This document shows, one piece after another, positions 8,768 through 17,671 of a stretch of 64,000 nucleotides of DNA. Position 1 is the stretch's first letter; each line of letters opens with the position of its first letter. This stretch comes from Paenibacillus glycinis. GTDB taxonomy: Bacteria > Bacillota > Bacilli > Paenibacillales > Paenibacillaceae. The DNA is taken from positions 1 through 64,000 of the forward strand of contig NZ_JAAAMV010000033.1 of the NCBI RefSeq assembly GCF_009909185.1, in the 5' to 3' direction. The translations under genes and the position numbers were made by a program. Below the pieces are notes generated by a model. It saw only the letters and a list, made by a program, of their open reading frames with translations. It did not search any database and was not told where the DNA came from.

Positions 8768-9055
8768 GTGTCCATTAATTTCACGAAGGCGATCGTCGGC
8801 CAGCTGCAGCGGGATATCGCCGATCTCGAAAGCCAAAGCCTAAGCTTGAAGAACAAGCAGGATAAGGCGGCGTCCAAGATCAAGCAAGTGCAGCGCGACA
8901 TGAAATTAAGCCAATCGCACGGCGACCTGAGCGGCAAGATGTCGCGCGTCAGCAAGCTGAACGAGGAGATCAAAACCGCGGCCCGCGCGCAAGCCGAGCT
9001 TGCCAAGCAGCTGACCGCGAAGCGCGCGCTGCTGAAGCAGCATCAGTCCGGCTAA
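8768..9055 (+). CDS. Small coiled-coil protein of unknown function
   Basis: A 95-residue soluble protein that I do not recognise. Nearly the whole length is heptad-rich (QLQRDIADLESQSLSLKNKQ and later segments), without Pro or Cys and with strong positive and negative charge alternation, so it should be one long helix or a helical hairpin. It starts with GTG at 8768, with GAGGTG about 5 bases upstream. The gene is followed 31 bases later by thpR in the same direction and probably shares its transcript. Small coiled-coil proteins of this kind can bind nucleoid, wall or membrane partners, but nothing here identifies one. Confidence 0.7.
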   Translation: MSINFTKAIVGQLQRDIADLESQSLSLKNKQDKAASKIKQVQRDMKLSQSHGDLSGKMSRVSKLNEEIKTAARAQAELAKQLTAKRALLKQHQSG

Positions 9056-9086
9056 GCGCGATTCGCCCAAGGAGGCATGAAGCCGG

Positions 9087-9827
9087 ATGACCAACCGCAC
9101 GCCCGAAGCGTCCGCTCCTGCGACGGCATGCACCACGGAAAGGCAGCACATGTTCATCGCCGTGCCGCTGCCGGATGCCTTGAAACGAATGCTCGGCTTG
9201 CGGCTCTCGGAGCTCCGCGGCAAGCTTGACTTCCGCAAATGGACGAACGAGGCCGATCTGCATGTCACGCTGCAGTTTCTAGGCGTTGCGGCCGCGGACC
9301 GGCTACCGGAGCTAAAGTCGGCGCTGGCAGCGGTGGCCGCTCGGCAGCAGCCGTTCGGCCTGTCGATCGTTGGCGCTGGTACCTACGGCCTGCCCGAACG
9401 GCCGAGGGTGCTTTGGGCCGGGATCGGCGGCGAGCTGGATCGGCTGCGCGAACTGCAGCGCGAGATCGTCGAAGCGACCGCCCCGCTCGGCTTTGCCGCG
9501 GAAGATCGGCCGTACAGCCCGCATCTGACGCTCGCCCGCAGGTATGCGGGCGAAGAAGCGTTCGCGCTCCCGGAGCTGCTTGTTCGGAGCCTCGGCGCCG
9601 GCATCTTCACGTCTGACGGAGCGGCCGAGCGTCAGGAGGACGGCGCGGAGCGCGCGCGATCCGCTTGCGATGCCCGAGAGCGCGATGCCGGCCCATTGCG
9701 GGAAGCTTCGCGCCGCTCGGCCGACTTCGCCTCGTTACGCTGGCAGGTCGGCGGGATCGTCTTGTACCGCACCTGCCTGCATCGCGTTCCGATGTACGAT
9801 ACGGAGGCCCGTTTCGATTTCGGCTGA
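9087..9827 (+). CDS. thpR: RNA 2',3'-cyclic phosphodiesterase (2'-5' RNA ligase family)
   Basis: A 246-residue 2H phosphoesterase. The two catalytic His-x-Thr-x tetrapeptides are HVTL (in LHVTLQFLG) and HLTL (in YSPHLTLARR), in the usual positions within mirrored halves. The family opens 2',3'-cyclic phosphates on RNA ends and can ligate 2'-5' bonds in vitro. Most ThpR proteins have about 180 residues. This one has an N-terminal extension of about 20 residues before HMFIAVPLP and an Arg/Ala/Glu-rich insertion of roughly 45 residues between LLVRSLG and RWQVGGIVL. GGAGG lies 11 bases before the ATG; an internal ATG at 9150 is an alternative start. Confidence 0.82.
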   Translation: MTNRTPEASAPATACTTERQHMFIAVPLPDALKRMLGLRLSELRGKLDFRKWTNEADLHVTLQFLGVAAADRLPELKSALAAVAARQQPFGLSIVGAGTYGLPERPRVLWAGIGGELDRLRELQREIVEATAPLGFAAEDRPYSPHLTLARRYAGEEAFALPELLVRSLGAGIFTSDGAAERQEDGAERARSACDARERDAGPLREASRRSADFASLRWQVGGIVLYRTCLHRVPMYDTEARFDFG

Positions 9828-9928
9828 CGCGCCGGAGGCACGGCGGTCCCTCTGGGGACCTGCCGCTGCGACGTCCTTCGACCGGAGGCAAAGCCGCAAA
9901 ATCGAATGCCTGGTATCGCTTGCTCTCC

Positions 9929-9967
9929 CGACTCCCGGTCCCCGTCTTGGGGTCGGGGGTTTTTATG
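9929..9967 (+). terminator. Probable terminator after thpR
   Basis: CCCGAC and the later GTCGGG can pair, as can CCCC with GGGG, and T5 follows. The stem is imperfect, and two alternative pairings overlap. Confidence 0.5.
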
Positions 9968-10079
9968 TATGTCGAACGCATAAATAGGCATCATCATTTC
10001 ATAGAAACTGATCATCAGAGTACATACCAATTTCGGCCGAATCCCCGTAAACTTAACGGTAGTAAGGGAGGTCGACGCC

Positions 10080-10793
10080 ATGCTGTCGGAGCAGGTTTTC
10101 ATTGGAAGCGTATTTATTGCCGGTTTGCTTTCGTTCTTCTCGCCATGCATCCTGCCGATGCTGCCCGTGTATATCGCCCAGCTCGGCGGCGCGGCCCCGG
10201 GAACCGGGACGTCTGCGGTCAAATGGGGCAAGCTGCGGCTTCACCCCTCCCTGATCGGCAACACGCTGTTTTTCACGCTCGGCATCTCGTTCGTGTTCGT
10301 GCTGCTCGGATTCGGGGCCGGCGGGCTCGGGAGCGTCATCAACAGCTCCTGGTTCATCGTCGTCTGCGGCATCGTCGTCATCGCGTTCGGCGTTTTCCAG
10401 ACGGGAGTCTTCACGCTGCTCTTCATGCAGCGCGAGAAGAAGCTGGCCGTTGCGTGGGAAGGCAAGAAAGGATTCGCCGCGTCGCTGCTGCTGGGCTTCA
10501 CGTTCAGCTTCGGCTGGACGCCGTGCATCGGCCCGATACTCGCCGCGGTGCTCAGTCTCTCGGCCAGCGAAGGATCCGCTTGGCAAGGGGGAGGCTACAT
10601 GCTGGTCTATGCGCTTGGCCTGGCCATTCCGTTCCTCGTCCTGGCGCTCTTCTCGGACCTGTTGATCGGTCGGCTGCGGACGCTCAACAAGCATATGCCG
10701 AAGCTGAAGCTCGTATCGGGATTGCTGCTCATCGTCATGGGCGTCCTGCTCATGACCAACAAATTGAACATGCTCACGACGCTGTTCAGCTAA
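10080..10793 (+). CDS. ccdA: CcdA-type thiol electron transporter
   Basis: A 237-residue membrane protein with six hydrophobic segments. The paired redox cysteines lie in FFSPCILPMLP (Cys23) and FGWTPCIGP (Cys149), the CcdA signature. It passes electrons from cytoplasmic thioredoxin across the membrane to thiol proteins outside. GGGAGG precedes the ATG. The next two genes encode a membrane-anchored thioredoxin-like protein and a membrane-anchored MsrAB, spaced 28 and 44 bases, so its client here is methionine sulfoxide repair rather than, or in addition to, cytochrome c maturation. Confidence 0.9.
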   Translation: MLSEQVFIGSVFIAGLLSFFSPCILPMLPVYIAQLGGAAPGTGTSAVKWGKLRLHPSLIGNTLFFTLGISFVFVLLGFGAGGLGSVINSSWFIVVCGIVVIAFGVFQTGVFTLLFMQREKKLAVAWEGKKGFAASLLLGFTFSFGWTPCIGPILAAVLSLSASEGSAWQGGGYMLVYALGLAIPFLVLALFSDLLIGRLRTLNKHMPKLKLVSGLLLIVMGVLLMTNKLNMLTTLFS

Positions 10794-10821
10794 GTGACTT
10801 CCAGACAAGAGGAGGATTCGC

Positions 10822-11385
10822 ATGAAAAAAGGAACATGGCCGCTGTCCCTCGTCGCTTTGCTCGCCCTGCTGCTCGTCTTGTCGGCGTGCGGGAATCAAT
10901 CCGCCTCGGATAAGGCGTCCGCCGCGCAAGCATCGACCGCCGCGCTCAACAAAGGATCGGCCGCCCCGAATTTCGACCTGAAGGATCTGGACGGCAACGA
11001 GGTTACGCTCGCCAGCCTGGCCGGCAAGAAGGTTTACGTGAAATACTGGGCGTCCTGGTGCCCGATTTGCCTCGCGGGGATGGACGAATTGAACGCGCTG
11101 GCCGGTCAGCGCAACGATTTCCAGGTCATCACGATCGTCAACCCCAACTACAACGGGGAACAATCCGCGGATGATTTCACGCAGTGGTTCAAGGGGCTTC
11201 AAGCCGAGAATACGGGCAAAAACATCCGCGTGCTGCTGGACGAGGACGGCAAATGGGCCAAGAAATTCGGCATACGCGGCTATCCGACCTCGCTCTACAT
11301 CGGCTCGGACGGCGTGCTCGTCAAGACGGCGCCGGGACAAAATTCCAACGAGGCGATCACGGCCGCCTTTCAAACCATTTCTTAA
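10822..11385 (+). CDS. TlpA/ResA-like thioredoxin lipoprotein
   Basis: A 187-residue lipoprotein. Residues 1-22 are a signal peptide ending in LSAC (Cys23 lipidated). After a Ser/Ala linker the thioredoxin fold starts near residue 45; the active site is WASWCPIC with Cys80 and Cys83, and the cis-Pro loop is YPTSLYI. AGGAGG lies 7 bases before the ATG. It sits between ccdA and msrAB, so it most likely relays reducing equivalents from CcdA to MsrAB outside the membrane, as Etrx proteins do in pneumococcus. Confidence 0.9.
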   Translation: MKKGTWPLSLVALLALLLVLSACGNQSASDKASAAQASTAALNKGSAAPNFDLKDLDGNEVTLASLAGKKVYVKYWASWCPICLAGMDELNALAGQRNDFQVITIVNPNYNGEQSADDFTQWFKGLQAENTGKNIRVLLDEDGKWAKKFGIRGYPTSLYIGSDGVLVKTAPGQNSNEAITAAFQTIS

Positions 11386-11429
11386 GCATCGCGATTCACG
11401 CCAGGCCATTATGAACGGGAGGGATTCAC

Positions 11430-12587
11430 ATGAAACGACTTATGAGCGCAGGCGCCTTGCTGCTGCTGCTGTTCACCGCGGCCTGCGGCCAGCGCATGGG
11501 CGTCGAAGGCTCCGCATCGGCGGCATCCGACGCGCCCGTCACGACGGCCGGGGCATCGGCCGAGGGGAGCGCCGGGCCGACGACGACGCGGTCGCCCAAT
11601 CCGAACGACAAGGTCGATTATTCGAACAGCAAGCTGGACACGATCTATTTGGCCGGGGGCTGTTTCTGGGGCATCGAAGCCTACGTGGAGCGCATCTACG
11701 GCGTCCAGGACGTGACCGTCGGCTATGCCAACGGAACCGGAGCCGATCCGACCTACGAGGATGTCGTGCGCGGAGACCGCGGATTCGCGGAGACGGCCGA
11801 GGTGAAGTACGATCCGGCGCGGCTGCCGCTAACGGATCTGCTGACCGATTTCTTCAAGGTCATCAATCCGACGAGCGTGAATAAGCAGGGCAACGATGCG
11901 GGCATCAATTACAGAACGGGCGTTTATTATACCCAGAGCAGCGATCTTCCCGTCATCAATGCGGTCGTAGCCAAGGAGCAGGCGAAGTACACCAAGAAGA
12001 TCGTCACGGAAGTGCTGCCGCTCGAAAATTACTATTTGGCCGAGGACTACCACCAGGATTACCTGGAGAAGAACCCGGACGGTTACTGCCACGTCGATCT
12101 GTCGATTCTGGACACGCTGGACAAAACGGTCAAGGTGGACCCGAGCAAGTACAGCCGTCCGAGCAACGAGGAATTGAAGAAGACGCTGACGGATATCCAA
12201 TACAAAGTGGCGGTGTTGAACGACACCGAAACCGCGTATTCCAACGAATACTGGAACACCTTCGACCCGGGAATCTACGTCGACGTCGCGACGGGCGAGC
12301 CGCTGTTCTCGAGCCGCGACAAGTACGACGCGGGCTGCGGATGGCCCAGCTTCACCAAGCCGATCGACCCCGCCGTCGTGACGAATCACGAGGATACGAG
12401 TTACAATATGGTGCGTACCGAAGTCCGGAGCCGCGTGGGCGATATCCACCTGGGCCACGTGTTCGACGACGGTCCGAAGGAAGCCGGCGGCAAACGCTAT
12501 TGCATCGACAGCGCCTCCATCCGCTTCGTTCCGCTCGCCGACATGGAGAAGGACGGCTACGGCGACCTCCGCGCTGCCGTCGAATAA
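11430..12587 (+). CDS. msrAB: Fused MsrA-MsrB methionine sulfoxide reductase lipoprotein
   Basis: A 385-residue lipoprotein with a signal peptide ending in TAAC (Cys19 lipidated) and a low-complexity linker to about residue 65. The MsrA domain (S-isomer) has its catalytic Cys78 in GGCFWG and a second Cys in GYCHVDLS. The MsrB domain (R-isomer) has CGWPSF and the catalytic Cys358 in [12 protein letters not shown]. The CxxC zinc pairs of many MsrB domains are absent ([15 protein letters not shown]), so this is the metal-free form. Gene order ccdA, thioredoxin lipoprotein, msrAB matches a complete extracytoplasmic repair chain. A two-component system follows 21 bases later. Confidence 0.93.
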   Translation: MKRLMSAGALLLLLFTAACGQRMGVEGSASAASDAPVTTAGASAEGSAGPTTTRSPNPNDKVDYSNSKLDTIYLAGGCFWGIEAYVERIYGVQDVTVGYANGTGADPTYEDVVRGDRGFAETAEVKYDPARLPLTDLLTDFFKVINPTSVNKQGNDAGINYRTGVYYTQSSDLPVINAVVAKEQAKYTKKIVTEVLPLENYYLAEDYHQDYLEKNPDGYCHVDLSILDTLDKTVKVDPSKYSRPSNEELKKTLTDIQYKVAVLNDTETAYSNEYWNTFDPGIYVDVATGEPLFSSRDKYDAGCGWPSFTKPIDPAVVTNHEDTSYNMVRTEVRSRVGDIHLGHVFDDGPKEAGGKRYCIDSASIRFVPLADMEKDGYGDLRAAVE

Positions 12588-12608
12588 CGCGTTAAGGAGT
12601 CTGAGCCG

Positions 12609-13379
12609 ATGTATACGCTATTGATCGTGGAGGACGAGGAATTAGTCAGGAACGGGATCAAGCGGCTCGTGCCGTTCGAGGAATTCAATATCTCGGAGAT
12701 CCTGGAAGCGGGCAACGGCGAGGAAGGGCTCAGGCTCTTTCTCGCCCATCTCCCGGATATCGTGCTGCTGGACATTAACATCCCGAAGCTGAACGGCCTC
12801 GAATTCGCCAAGAAAGCCAAGGAAGCGAAGCCCGGAGTCAAGATCGCCGTCATCACCGGCTACGATTATTACGAGTATGCGGTGACCGCCCTCAAGATCG
12901 GCATCGACGACTACGTGCTCAAGCCCGTCTCCAAGACGGACGTCTACGAGGTGCTGCGCAAATTAGCGGAGAAGCTCCGAAGCGAGCAGCAGCAGTCGCA
13001 GCTGCAGCATCTCGTCAGCGCGTACAAAACGACGCTGCAGGTGCCGGACGATTCGGGCAGCAAAGCCTCGATCGCCCAGATCATCGAAGACAACGTGGCG
13101 AATCCGGATTTCTCGCTGGCGATCCTGGCGAACCGGATCGGATTCTCCGCCGGCTACATGAGCGTCTTGTTCAAGCGGTTGTTCGCGATCTCGTTCCAGG
13201 ACTACTTGATGGCCACGCGCTTGGAGCGTTCCAAGCTGCAGCTGCTCGCGTCCGACGCGAAAATCTATGAAATCTCATCGGCCGTAGGCTTCGACAACCC
13301 GAATTATTTCAGCGCCGCCTTCAAGAAGAAATTCGGGCTCTCTCCCCTGCAATACCGGGAAAGGACCAAACACTCGTGA
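12609..13379 (+). CDS. AraC-type response regulator (YesN-like)
   Basis: A 256-residue regulator. The receiver domain (1-120) has the acidic pocket in IVEDEE, the phosphorylated Asp55 in VLLDINIPKLNG and the conserved Lys in YVLKPVS. The C-terminal 100 residues hold two AraC HTH motifs, the second in IYEISSAVGFDNPNYFSAAF. It is much shorter than most YesN proteins (about 500 residues), because the middle linker domain is missing. AAGGAG lies 10 bases before the ATG. The stop overlaps the GTG start of the kinase gene by 4 bases, so the pair is translationally coupled and probably belongs to the msrAB transcript. Confidence 0.9.
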   Translation: MYTLLIVEDEELVRNGIKRLVPFEEFNISEILEAGNGEEGLRLFLAHLPDIVLLDINIPKLNGLEFAKKAKEAKPGVKIAVITGYDYYEYAVTALKIGIDDYVLKPVSKTDVYEVLRKLAEKLRSEQQQSQLQHLVSAYKTTLQVPDDSGSKASIAQIIEDNVANPDFSLAILANRIGFSAGYMSVLFKRLFAISFQDYLMATRLERSKLQLLASDAKIYEISSAVGFDNPNYFSAAFKKKFGLSPLQYRERTKHS

Positions 13380-15094
13380 GACTGCTCCCCCGCTCCCTCC
13401 GATACCGGATATCGGGGATCTACCTGCTGATCAGCGTCGTCACCATCGGCATCTTCGGCGCCGTGCTCTACGTCGGCATTTCCCGGGCGGTCCTGAACGA
13501 CTCGATTCAGTCCGCCAATATGGCGATATCCAAGAGCGGCTCCCTGGTCGAGATGTACATCGACCGGCTGAAGGTGCTGACCACCATGCTCGCCCACAAC
13601 CCGCAGACGATCCGGACTCTCTCCGCGCCCTCCGCTGCCGGGGAGAAGGACGAGCTGCAATTCATCGACAACGTGCTGATGTCGGATTCGCACATCAAGT
13701 CCGTCGTCGTCATCGGCAAGGACGGCTACGTGCTGTCCAACGAGAAGAAGCTGAACATGCGGCGTTCCTCCAACATGATGAACGAGCCGTGGTACGTGGC
13801 CGCGATCAACAGCACGAACCCGGTGCTGACCTCCGCCCGCATGCAGAAATTTTCGATGGACAAGAACAACTGGGTCATCTCGATGAGCCAGGAGATCAAG
13901 GACGAGAACGGCCGCAATCTCGGCGTCGTCCTGCTCGACATCGAGTACAAGGGCATCGAAGCGTATTTGAACGATCTCGATCTCGGCGACAAGGGATATG
14001 CCTTCATCATCAATAGTCAGGGCGGCATCGTCTATCATCAGGATCCGGCTTACTTCACGGACGCCGCCAAGCAGGCGCAGTTAAGGCAGGTCAGCACGTC
14101 GGAGCAGGGCTACGACGCGTCGGACGATACGCTCGTGTACAAAACGCGGCTGCAAAATTCCGATTGGACGCTCGTCGGCGTCAGCTCCCTCGACCGGCTG
14201 CGGGAGGTCCGCGGCCAGCTGCTCGGCGCGTTCGTCCTGGTCGGCCTGGGACTGCTGCTGCTCATCATCGTCGTGTCCCCGTTCATCGCGAAGAGCATGA
14301 CCCGGCCGATCCACCGGCTGGAGCAGGCGATGCAGCAGGTGAAGTCGGGGACGCTGGAAGTGAGCGTGCCGGAGACCGGAGTGACGGAAGTGCAGGGGCT
14401 CGCGCTGCATTTCAATACGATGGTGGCGGAGATGCGTCGATTGATGCTGGAGATCGAGACGAAGGAGAAGACGCTGCACGGGTACGAGCTCAGCGTGCTG
14501 CACAGCCAGATCAATCCGCACTTTCTGTACAATACGCTGGATACGATCGTCTGGATGGCGGAGTTCAACGAGAGCGACCGCGTCATCTCCACGACCAAGG
14601 CGCTGGCCAAATTCTTTCAGCTGTCGCTCAGCGGCGGCAGCGAGCTGACGACGGTCGAGAACGAGATGAACCACGTCGCCCAGTATTTGTTCATTCAGAA
14701 GGAGCGGTACGGCGACAAGCTGCATTACCGGCTGCATTTCGATCCGGCGCTGGCCGACAAGGCGATTCCGAAAATCATCCTGCAGCCGCTCGTCGAGAAC
14801 GCGATCTATCACGGCATTCGGGAGAAGGACGGTCCCGGCTTGCTGGAGATTACATGCGAACGGGCGGACGAAGGCCATGCGGTATTCGTCGTGAAGGATG
14901 ACGGCGTCGGCTTCGATCCCGAGGCGCGCAAGCAAGGAGACGAAGCGGACGCGTCGCCCTCCCTGCCCAAGCTGGGCGGCGTCGGCATCAACAACGTGGA
15001 TGATCGGTTGAAGCTGTATTACGGCAAGGAATACGGCATCGCCATCCAATCGCGTCCGGGCGAAGGCACGACCGTCACCATCGTCATCCCGTAA
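13376..15094 (+). CDS. YesM-type sensor histidine kinase
   Basis: A 572-residue membrane kinase. Residues about 12-35 and 280-300 are membrane helices flanking an extracytoplasmic dCache-like domain. A HAMP domain follows (MTRPIHRLEQAMQQVKSG), then the His_kinase domain with the phosphorylated His in LHSQINPHFLYNTLD. The HATPase has its N box in LVENAIYHGI and G boxes in KDDGVGFDP and GGVGINNVDDRLKLYYG. GTG start at 13376 overlaps the regulator stop. The partner is the AraC-type regulator just upstream. What the sensor domain detects is not readable, but gene context points to cell-surface redox or envelope stress. Confidence 0.9.
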   Translation: MRLLPRSLRYRISGIYLLISVVTIGIFGAVLYVGISRAVLNDSIQSANMAISKSGSLVEMYIDRLKVLTTMLAHNPQTIRTLSAPSAAGEKDELQFIDNVLMSDSHIKSVVVIGKDGYVLSNEKKLNMRRSSNMMNEPWYVAAINSTNPVLTSARMQKFSMDKNNWVISMSQEIKDENGRNLGVVLLDIEYKGIEAYLNDLDLGDKGYAFIINSQGGIVYHQDPAYFTDAAKQAQLRQVSTSEQGYDASDDTLVYKTRLQNSDWTLVGVSSLDRLREVRGQLLGAFVLVGLGLLLLIIVVSPFIAKSMTRPIHRLEQAMQQVKSGTLEVSVPETGVTEVQGLALHFNTMVAEMRRLMLEIETKEKTLHGYELSVLHSQINPHFLYNTLDTIVWMAEFNESDRVISTTKALAKFFQLSLSGGSELTTVENEMNHVAQYLFIQKERYGDKLHYRLHFDPALADKAIPKIILQPLVENAIYHGIREKDGPGLLEITCERADEGHAVFVVKDDGVGFDPEARKQGDEADASPSLPKLGGVGINNVDDRLKLYYGKEYGIAIQSRPGEGTTVTIVIP

Positions 15095-15109
15095 TTCGAG
15101 CTCCATCAA

Positions 15110-15143
15110 CGAAGGCTGCCGGTCGATTGACCGGCAGCCTTCG
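15110..15143 (+). terminator. Terminator after the msr/two-component operon
   Basis: A perfect 15-bp stem with a GATT loop (15110-15124 with 15129-15143). The downstream T-run is short (GTTT), so strength rests on the stem. It also lies between converging genes. Confidence 0.75.
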
Positions 15144-15184
15144 CGTTTAGGAACAGGGATTTCACAAGCTATTTCAAGGCAGCG

Positions 15185-16048
15185 TCACTGCCCGATATGC
15201 GACATTTTATCGGGATTGCGAACGAGATACAGATTGCGAATCAGGTTCCCCTCAAGATGAATCATGCAAACGGTATGAACGCCTTCGCGCGAACGGAAAA
15301 CAATGGCGGGCTGCCCGTTCAATCGAACGACATCGATGGCGGCGACGCCATCCACCATCGACCCGTCGCGAACGCCTCCGAGAAGCAAACGCGCCACGCG
15401 ATCCGGCGTGATGATCGGATTCAGGACGGAGCTTACCTTGCCGCCGCCATCGGCGACGAGGACGACGTCTTGGTCCAGCATCGACAAAATTTGCTTCATG
15501 TTGCCTTGCTTCAGCGCCGCTTGGAAGCCGTACACCCATTCGAGATTGGCCGATTCGGGCTGAACCAGCTCGTCGGGCGCGATCCCCATCTTGGCGCTGG
15601 CGCGGCTGAACAGCTTGCGGCAGTTCACTTCGCTCTTCTCGATCAGCCCGGCGATCTCGTGGTAGTCGAAGCCGAGCGCCTCGCGCAGAACGAACACCGT
15701 CCGCTCGGTCTGCGTCAGCCGCTCCAGCAGCACGACCATGGCATAGGACAAGAGATCGTCGCGTTCGACCGAGGCCATCGCGTCGTCGTTCGAACTCGCG
15801 AACGGCTCCGGGAGCCATTCGCCGAAATATTGCTCCCGCTTCATGCGCGCCGATTTGTGCAAATCGCGGCAGCGGTTCGTGACCATTTTGCATAGGTAAG
15901 CCTTCGGCTCGGCCAGTTTCTCCGGCGGCACGTCGTAGATTTTCAGAAACACGTCCTGGACGGCATCCTCCGCATCGGAGACCGACCCGGTCAGTTGATA
16001 GGCAAGCTTAAACAACAACCCTTTGTACTGCTCGTACAACTCTTGCAT
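15185..16048 (-). CDS. ECF41-family RNA polymerase sigma factor
   Basis: A 287-residue ECF sigma factor. Region 2 (AYQLTGSVSDAEDAVQDVFL) and region 4 (LTQTERTVFVLREALGFDYH) are followed by a C-terminal SnoaL-like domain of about 110 residues. The three motifs reported for ECF41 are all present: WLPEP at 78-82 between the sigma regions, DGGGK at 200-204 and NPDK at 278-281. In this group the fused C-terminal domain replaces an anti-sigma factor. The neighbours (epimerase-like, AhpD-like) are the target types described for the group. I use the ATG at 16048 because it begins region 2 at the normal place; the ribosome binding site there is poor and an ATG at 16114 is possible. Confidence 0.9.
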   Translation of the reverse strand: MQELYEQYKGLLFKLAYQLTGSVSDAEDAVQDVFLKIYDVPPEKLAEPKAYLCKMVTNRCRDLHKSARMKREQYFGEWLPEPFASSNDDAMASVERDDLLSYAMVVLLERLTQTERTVFVLREALGFDYHEIAGLIEKSEVNCRKLFSRASAKMGIAPDELVQPESANLEWVYGFQAALKQGNMKQILSMLDQDVVLVADGGGKVSSVLNPIITPDRVARLLLGGVRDGSMVDGVAAIDVVRLNGQPAIVFRSREGVHTVCMIHLEGNLIRNLYLVRNPDKMSHIGQ

Positions 16049-16182
16049 TCTTCCACGTCCATTCTTCGGCTTTGCTCTGTCCTGCTTCCCGGATGCGCCG
16101 TTCTTACTATGCATAGCCACGGCGAACGATATGCAGGTTACGCCCCCGGAAGGGCGCGCTTGCGCGCGGGAATGAAACGACA

Positions 16183-16212
16183 AACAAAGAACCCCGGACA
16201 GGGTTCTTTGTT
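16183..16212 (-). terminator. Terminator of the epimerase-like gene
   Basis: A 12-bp perfect stem, AACAAAGAACCC with GGGTTCTTTGTT, and a CGGACA loop. It lies between the epimerase-like gene and the sigma factor, so the sigma gene probably has its own promoter. Confidence 0.75.
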
Positions 16213-16270
16213 ATCGAGGCGCGATTCGATGCGCGTAAGATTGCTCAATTCCATTGCTTGCTGCCGATGC

Positions 16271-17032
16271 TTATGCCTTCGACAAAGATTGCTTATTCAG
16301 CCAATCCTCGAATCGCGTCGTAGCGATGCGCGGGTTGTCGTACCACGGAACCAGGGAAAACTCGTCCAGCTCGGAGCCGTAATAGAGCGCCTTGGGATCC
16401 GCCACGACTTGACGGTCGTCCTTCGTCGCGCTCAAGTAACGGGATACGAGATCGCTGATGCGAATGCGTTCCGGACCGGCGAGCTCGACGGTGCCGTTTA
16501 CGGGCCTCCCCGCCGCGAATTCCGCCACCGTGGCGGCAACTTCGTCCGACACGATCGGCTGCATGTAAGCGGAGGATACGCGGACGGTCTGCCCTTCGGC
16601 CCCGTACTCGGCGATCGCCCCGACGAACTCGAAGAATTGCGTCGCGCGAACGATCGTATACGGAATCTTCGAAGCTTTGATCAACGCTTCTTGGGCCACC
16701 TTCGCGCGGAAGTAGCCGTTCTTCGGCAGTTTATCCGTACCGACGATCGACAGCGCGACATGATGCTTTACGCCGGCGGCCGCTTCCGCGGCAGCAAGAT
16801 TGCGGGAGGATTTCTCGAAGAACGCGAGGACCGCTTCGTCTTCGAAGGAAGGCGAGTTCGCGACGTCGACCACGACCTCGGCGCCGTTCAGCGCTTCGGC
16901 CAGTCCCTCGCCGGTGACGGCGTTGATGCCCTTGGAGGGCGAGGCCGGCACGACCTCGTGTCCGAGCGCGCGAAGGTTATTCACGACTTTGGATCCGATA
17001 AGTCCCGTGCCGCCGATAACAACGATTTTCAT
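16271..17032 (-). CDS. NmrA-like NAD(P)-binding epimerase/oxidoreductase
   Basis: A 253-residue atypical short-chain dehydrogenase. The NAD(P)-binding loop is GGTGLIGSKV at residues 8-17. The active-site Tyr-x3-Lys is weak: YFRAKVAQEAL keeps the Tyr and Lys. The C-terminal part (TVELAGPERIRISDLVSRYL) is the substrate-proximal segment of NmrA/YtfG-like proteins. AGGAGGTACC lies just before the ATG. It is 94 bases downstream of the first AhpD-like gene and probably shares its ECF41 promoter. Oxidoreductases and epimerases of this kind are recurrent ECF41 targets; the substrate is unknown. Confidence 0.82.
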   Translation of the reverse strand: MKIVVIGGTGLIGSKVVNNLRALGHEVVPASPSKGINAVTGEGLAEALNGAEVVVDVANSPSFEDEAVLAFFEKSSRNLAAAEAAAGVKHHVALSIVGTDKLPKNGYFRAKVAQEALIKASKIPYTIVRATQFFEFVGAIAEYGAEGQTVRVSSAYMQPIVSDEVAATVAEFAAGRPVNGTVELAGPERIRISDLVSRYLSATKDDRQVVADPKALYYGSELDEFSLVPWYDNPRIATTRFEDWLNKQSLSKA

Positions 17033-17126
17033 ATAGGTACCTCCTGAATGAATGCCCTTCGATCAAGGGCTCTTGGTTGATGGTTTCGAATGATGGGCGC
17101 TGGCAGGTCGATGGCAGCGGGCTGGC

Positions 17127-17606
17127 TTAGTTCAACCCGGCTTTCGTCAAACCGAATGCGGCATCTGCCGAACCCGGCGCCGACTTGAAGGCGATGCTGG
17201 CGCGGTTCCAAGCATTGATCGTCATGACCGAGAAGGTCAAGTCCGAAAGTTCTTTCTCGGACAAATGTTCAAGCACGCGGCTATACACCTCGTCAGGCAC
17301 GCCATGCTCGGGCAGCTTGGTCAGAATCTCGGTCCAAGCCAGCGCCGCGCGTTCGCGCGGGCTGAACAGGTTCGATTCCCGCCAAATCGAGAGATGATAG
17401 AGACGAAGCTCGCGCTCGCCGTGGATTTTGGCTTCCTTCATGTGCATATCCAGGCAGAAGCCGCAGCCGTTCATCTGCGATGCACGGATGTGAACCAGGT
17501 CGACGATGCTCTGCTCGACCGAGCTATTCTTCTCGGCGCCGCTAAGCTCCATCAGCTTTTTGACGAACTCCGGCGATTGCTGCATATAATTCAAACGTTG
17601 TGTCAT
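17127..17606 (-). CDS. AhpD-like carboxymuconolactone decarboxylase-family protein, copy 1
   Basis: A 159-residue all-helical protein of the carboxymuconolactone decarboxylase/AhpD family. The redox motif is Cys-Gly-Phe-Cys followed by Leu-Asp-Met-His (NGCGFCLDMHMKEA), so a peroxidatic or disulfide-relay role is more likely than lactone decarboxylation. It differs from copy 2 at only three residues (Pro/Ser and Val/Ala near residue 106, and the last residue). An ECF41-type promoter lies 86-120 bases upstream (17672-17698). The epimerase-like gene follows at 94 bases. Confidence 0.9.
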   Translation of the reverse strand: MTQRLNYMQQSPEFVKKLMELSGAEKNSSVEQSIVDLVHIRASQMNGCGFCLDMHMKEAKIHGERELRLYHLSIWRESNLFSPRERAALAWTEILTKLPEHGVPDEVYSRVLEHLSEKELSDLTFSVMTINAWNRASIAFKSAPGSADAAFGLTKAGLN

Positions 17607-17671
17607 ACGTATATCCCTTCCTTTTCCTTCGATTTTCGTTATGCTTCAGCGTTTTGCGCTGTCGGATATAT

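Noticed and set aside
11430-12587. Zinc-containing MsrB
   Set aside because: Positions where the two CxxC zinc pairs would be are occupied by other residues.
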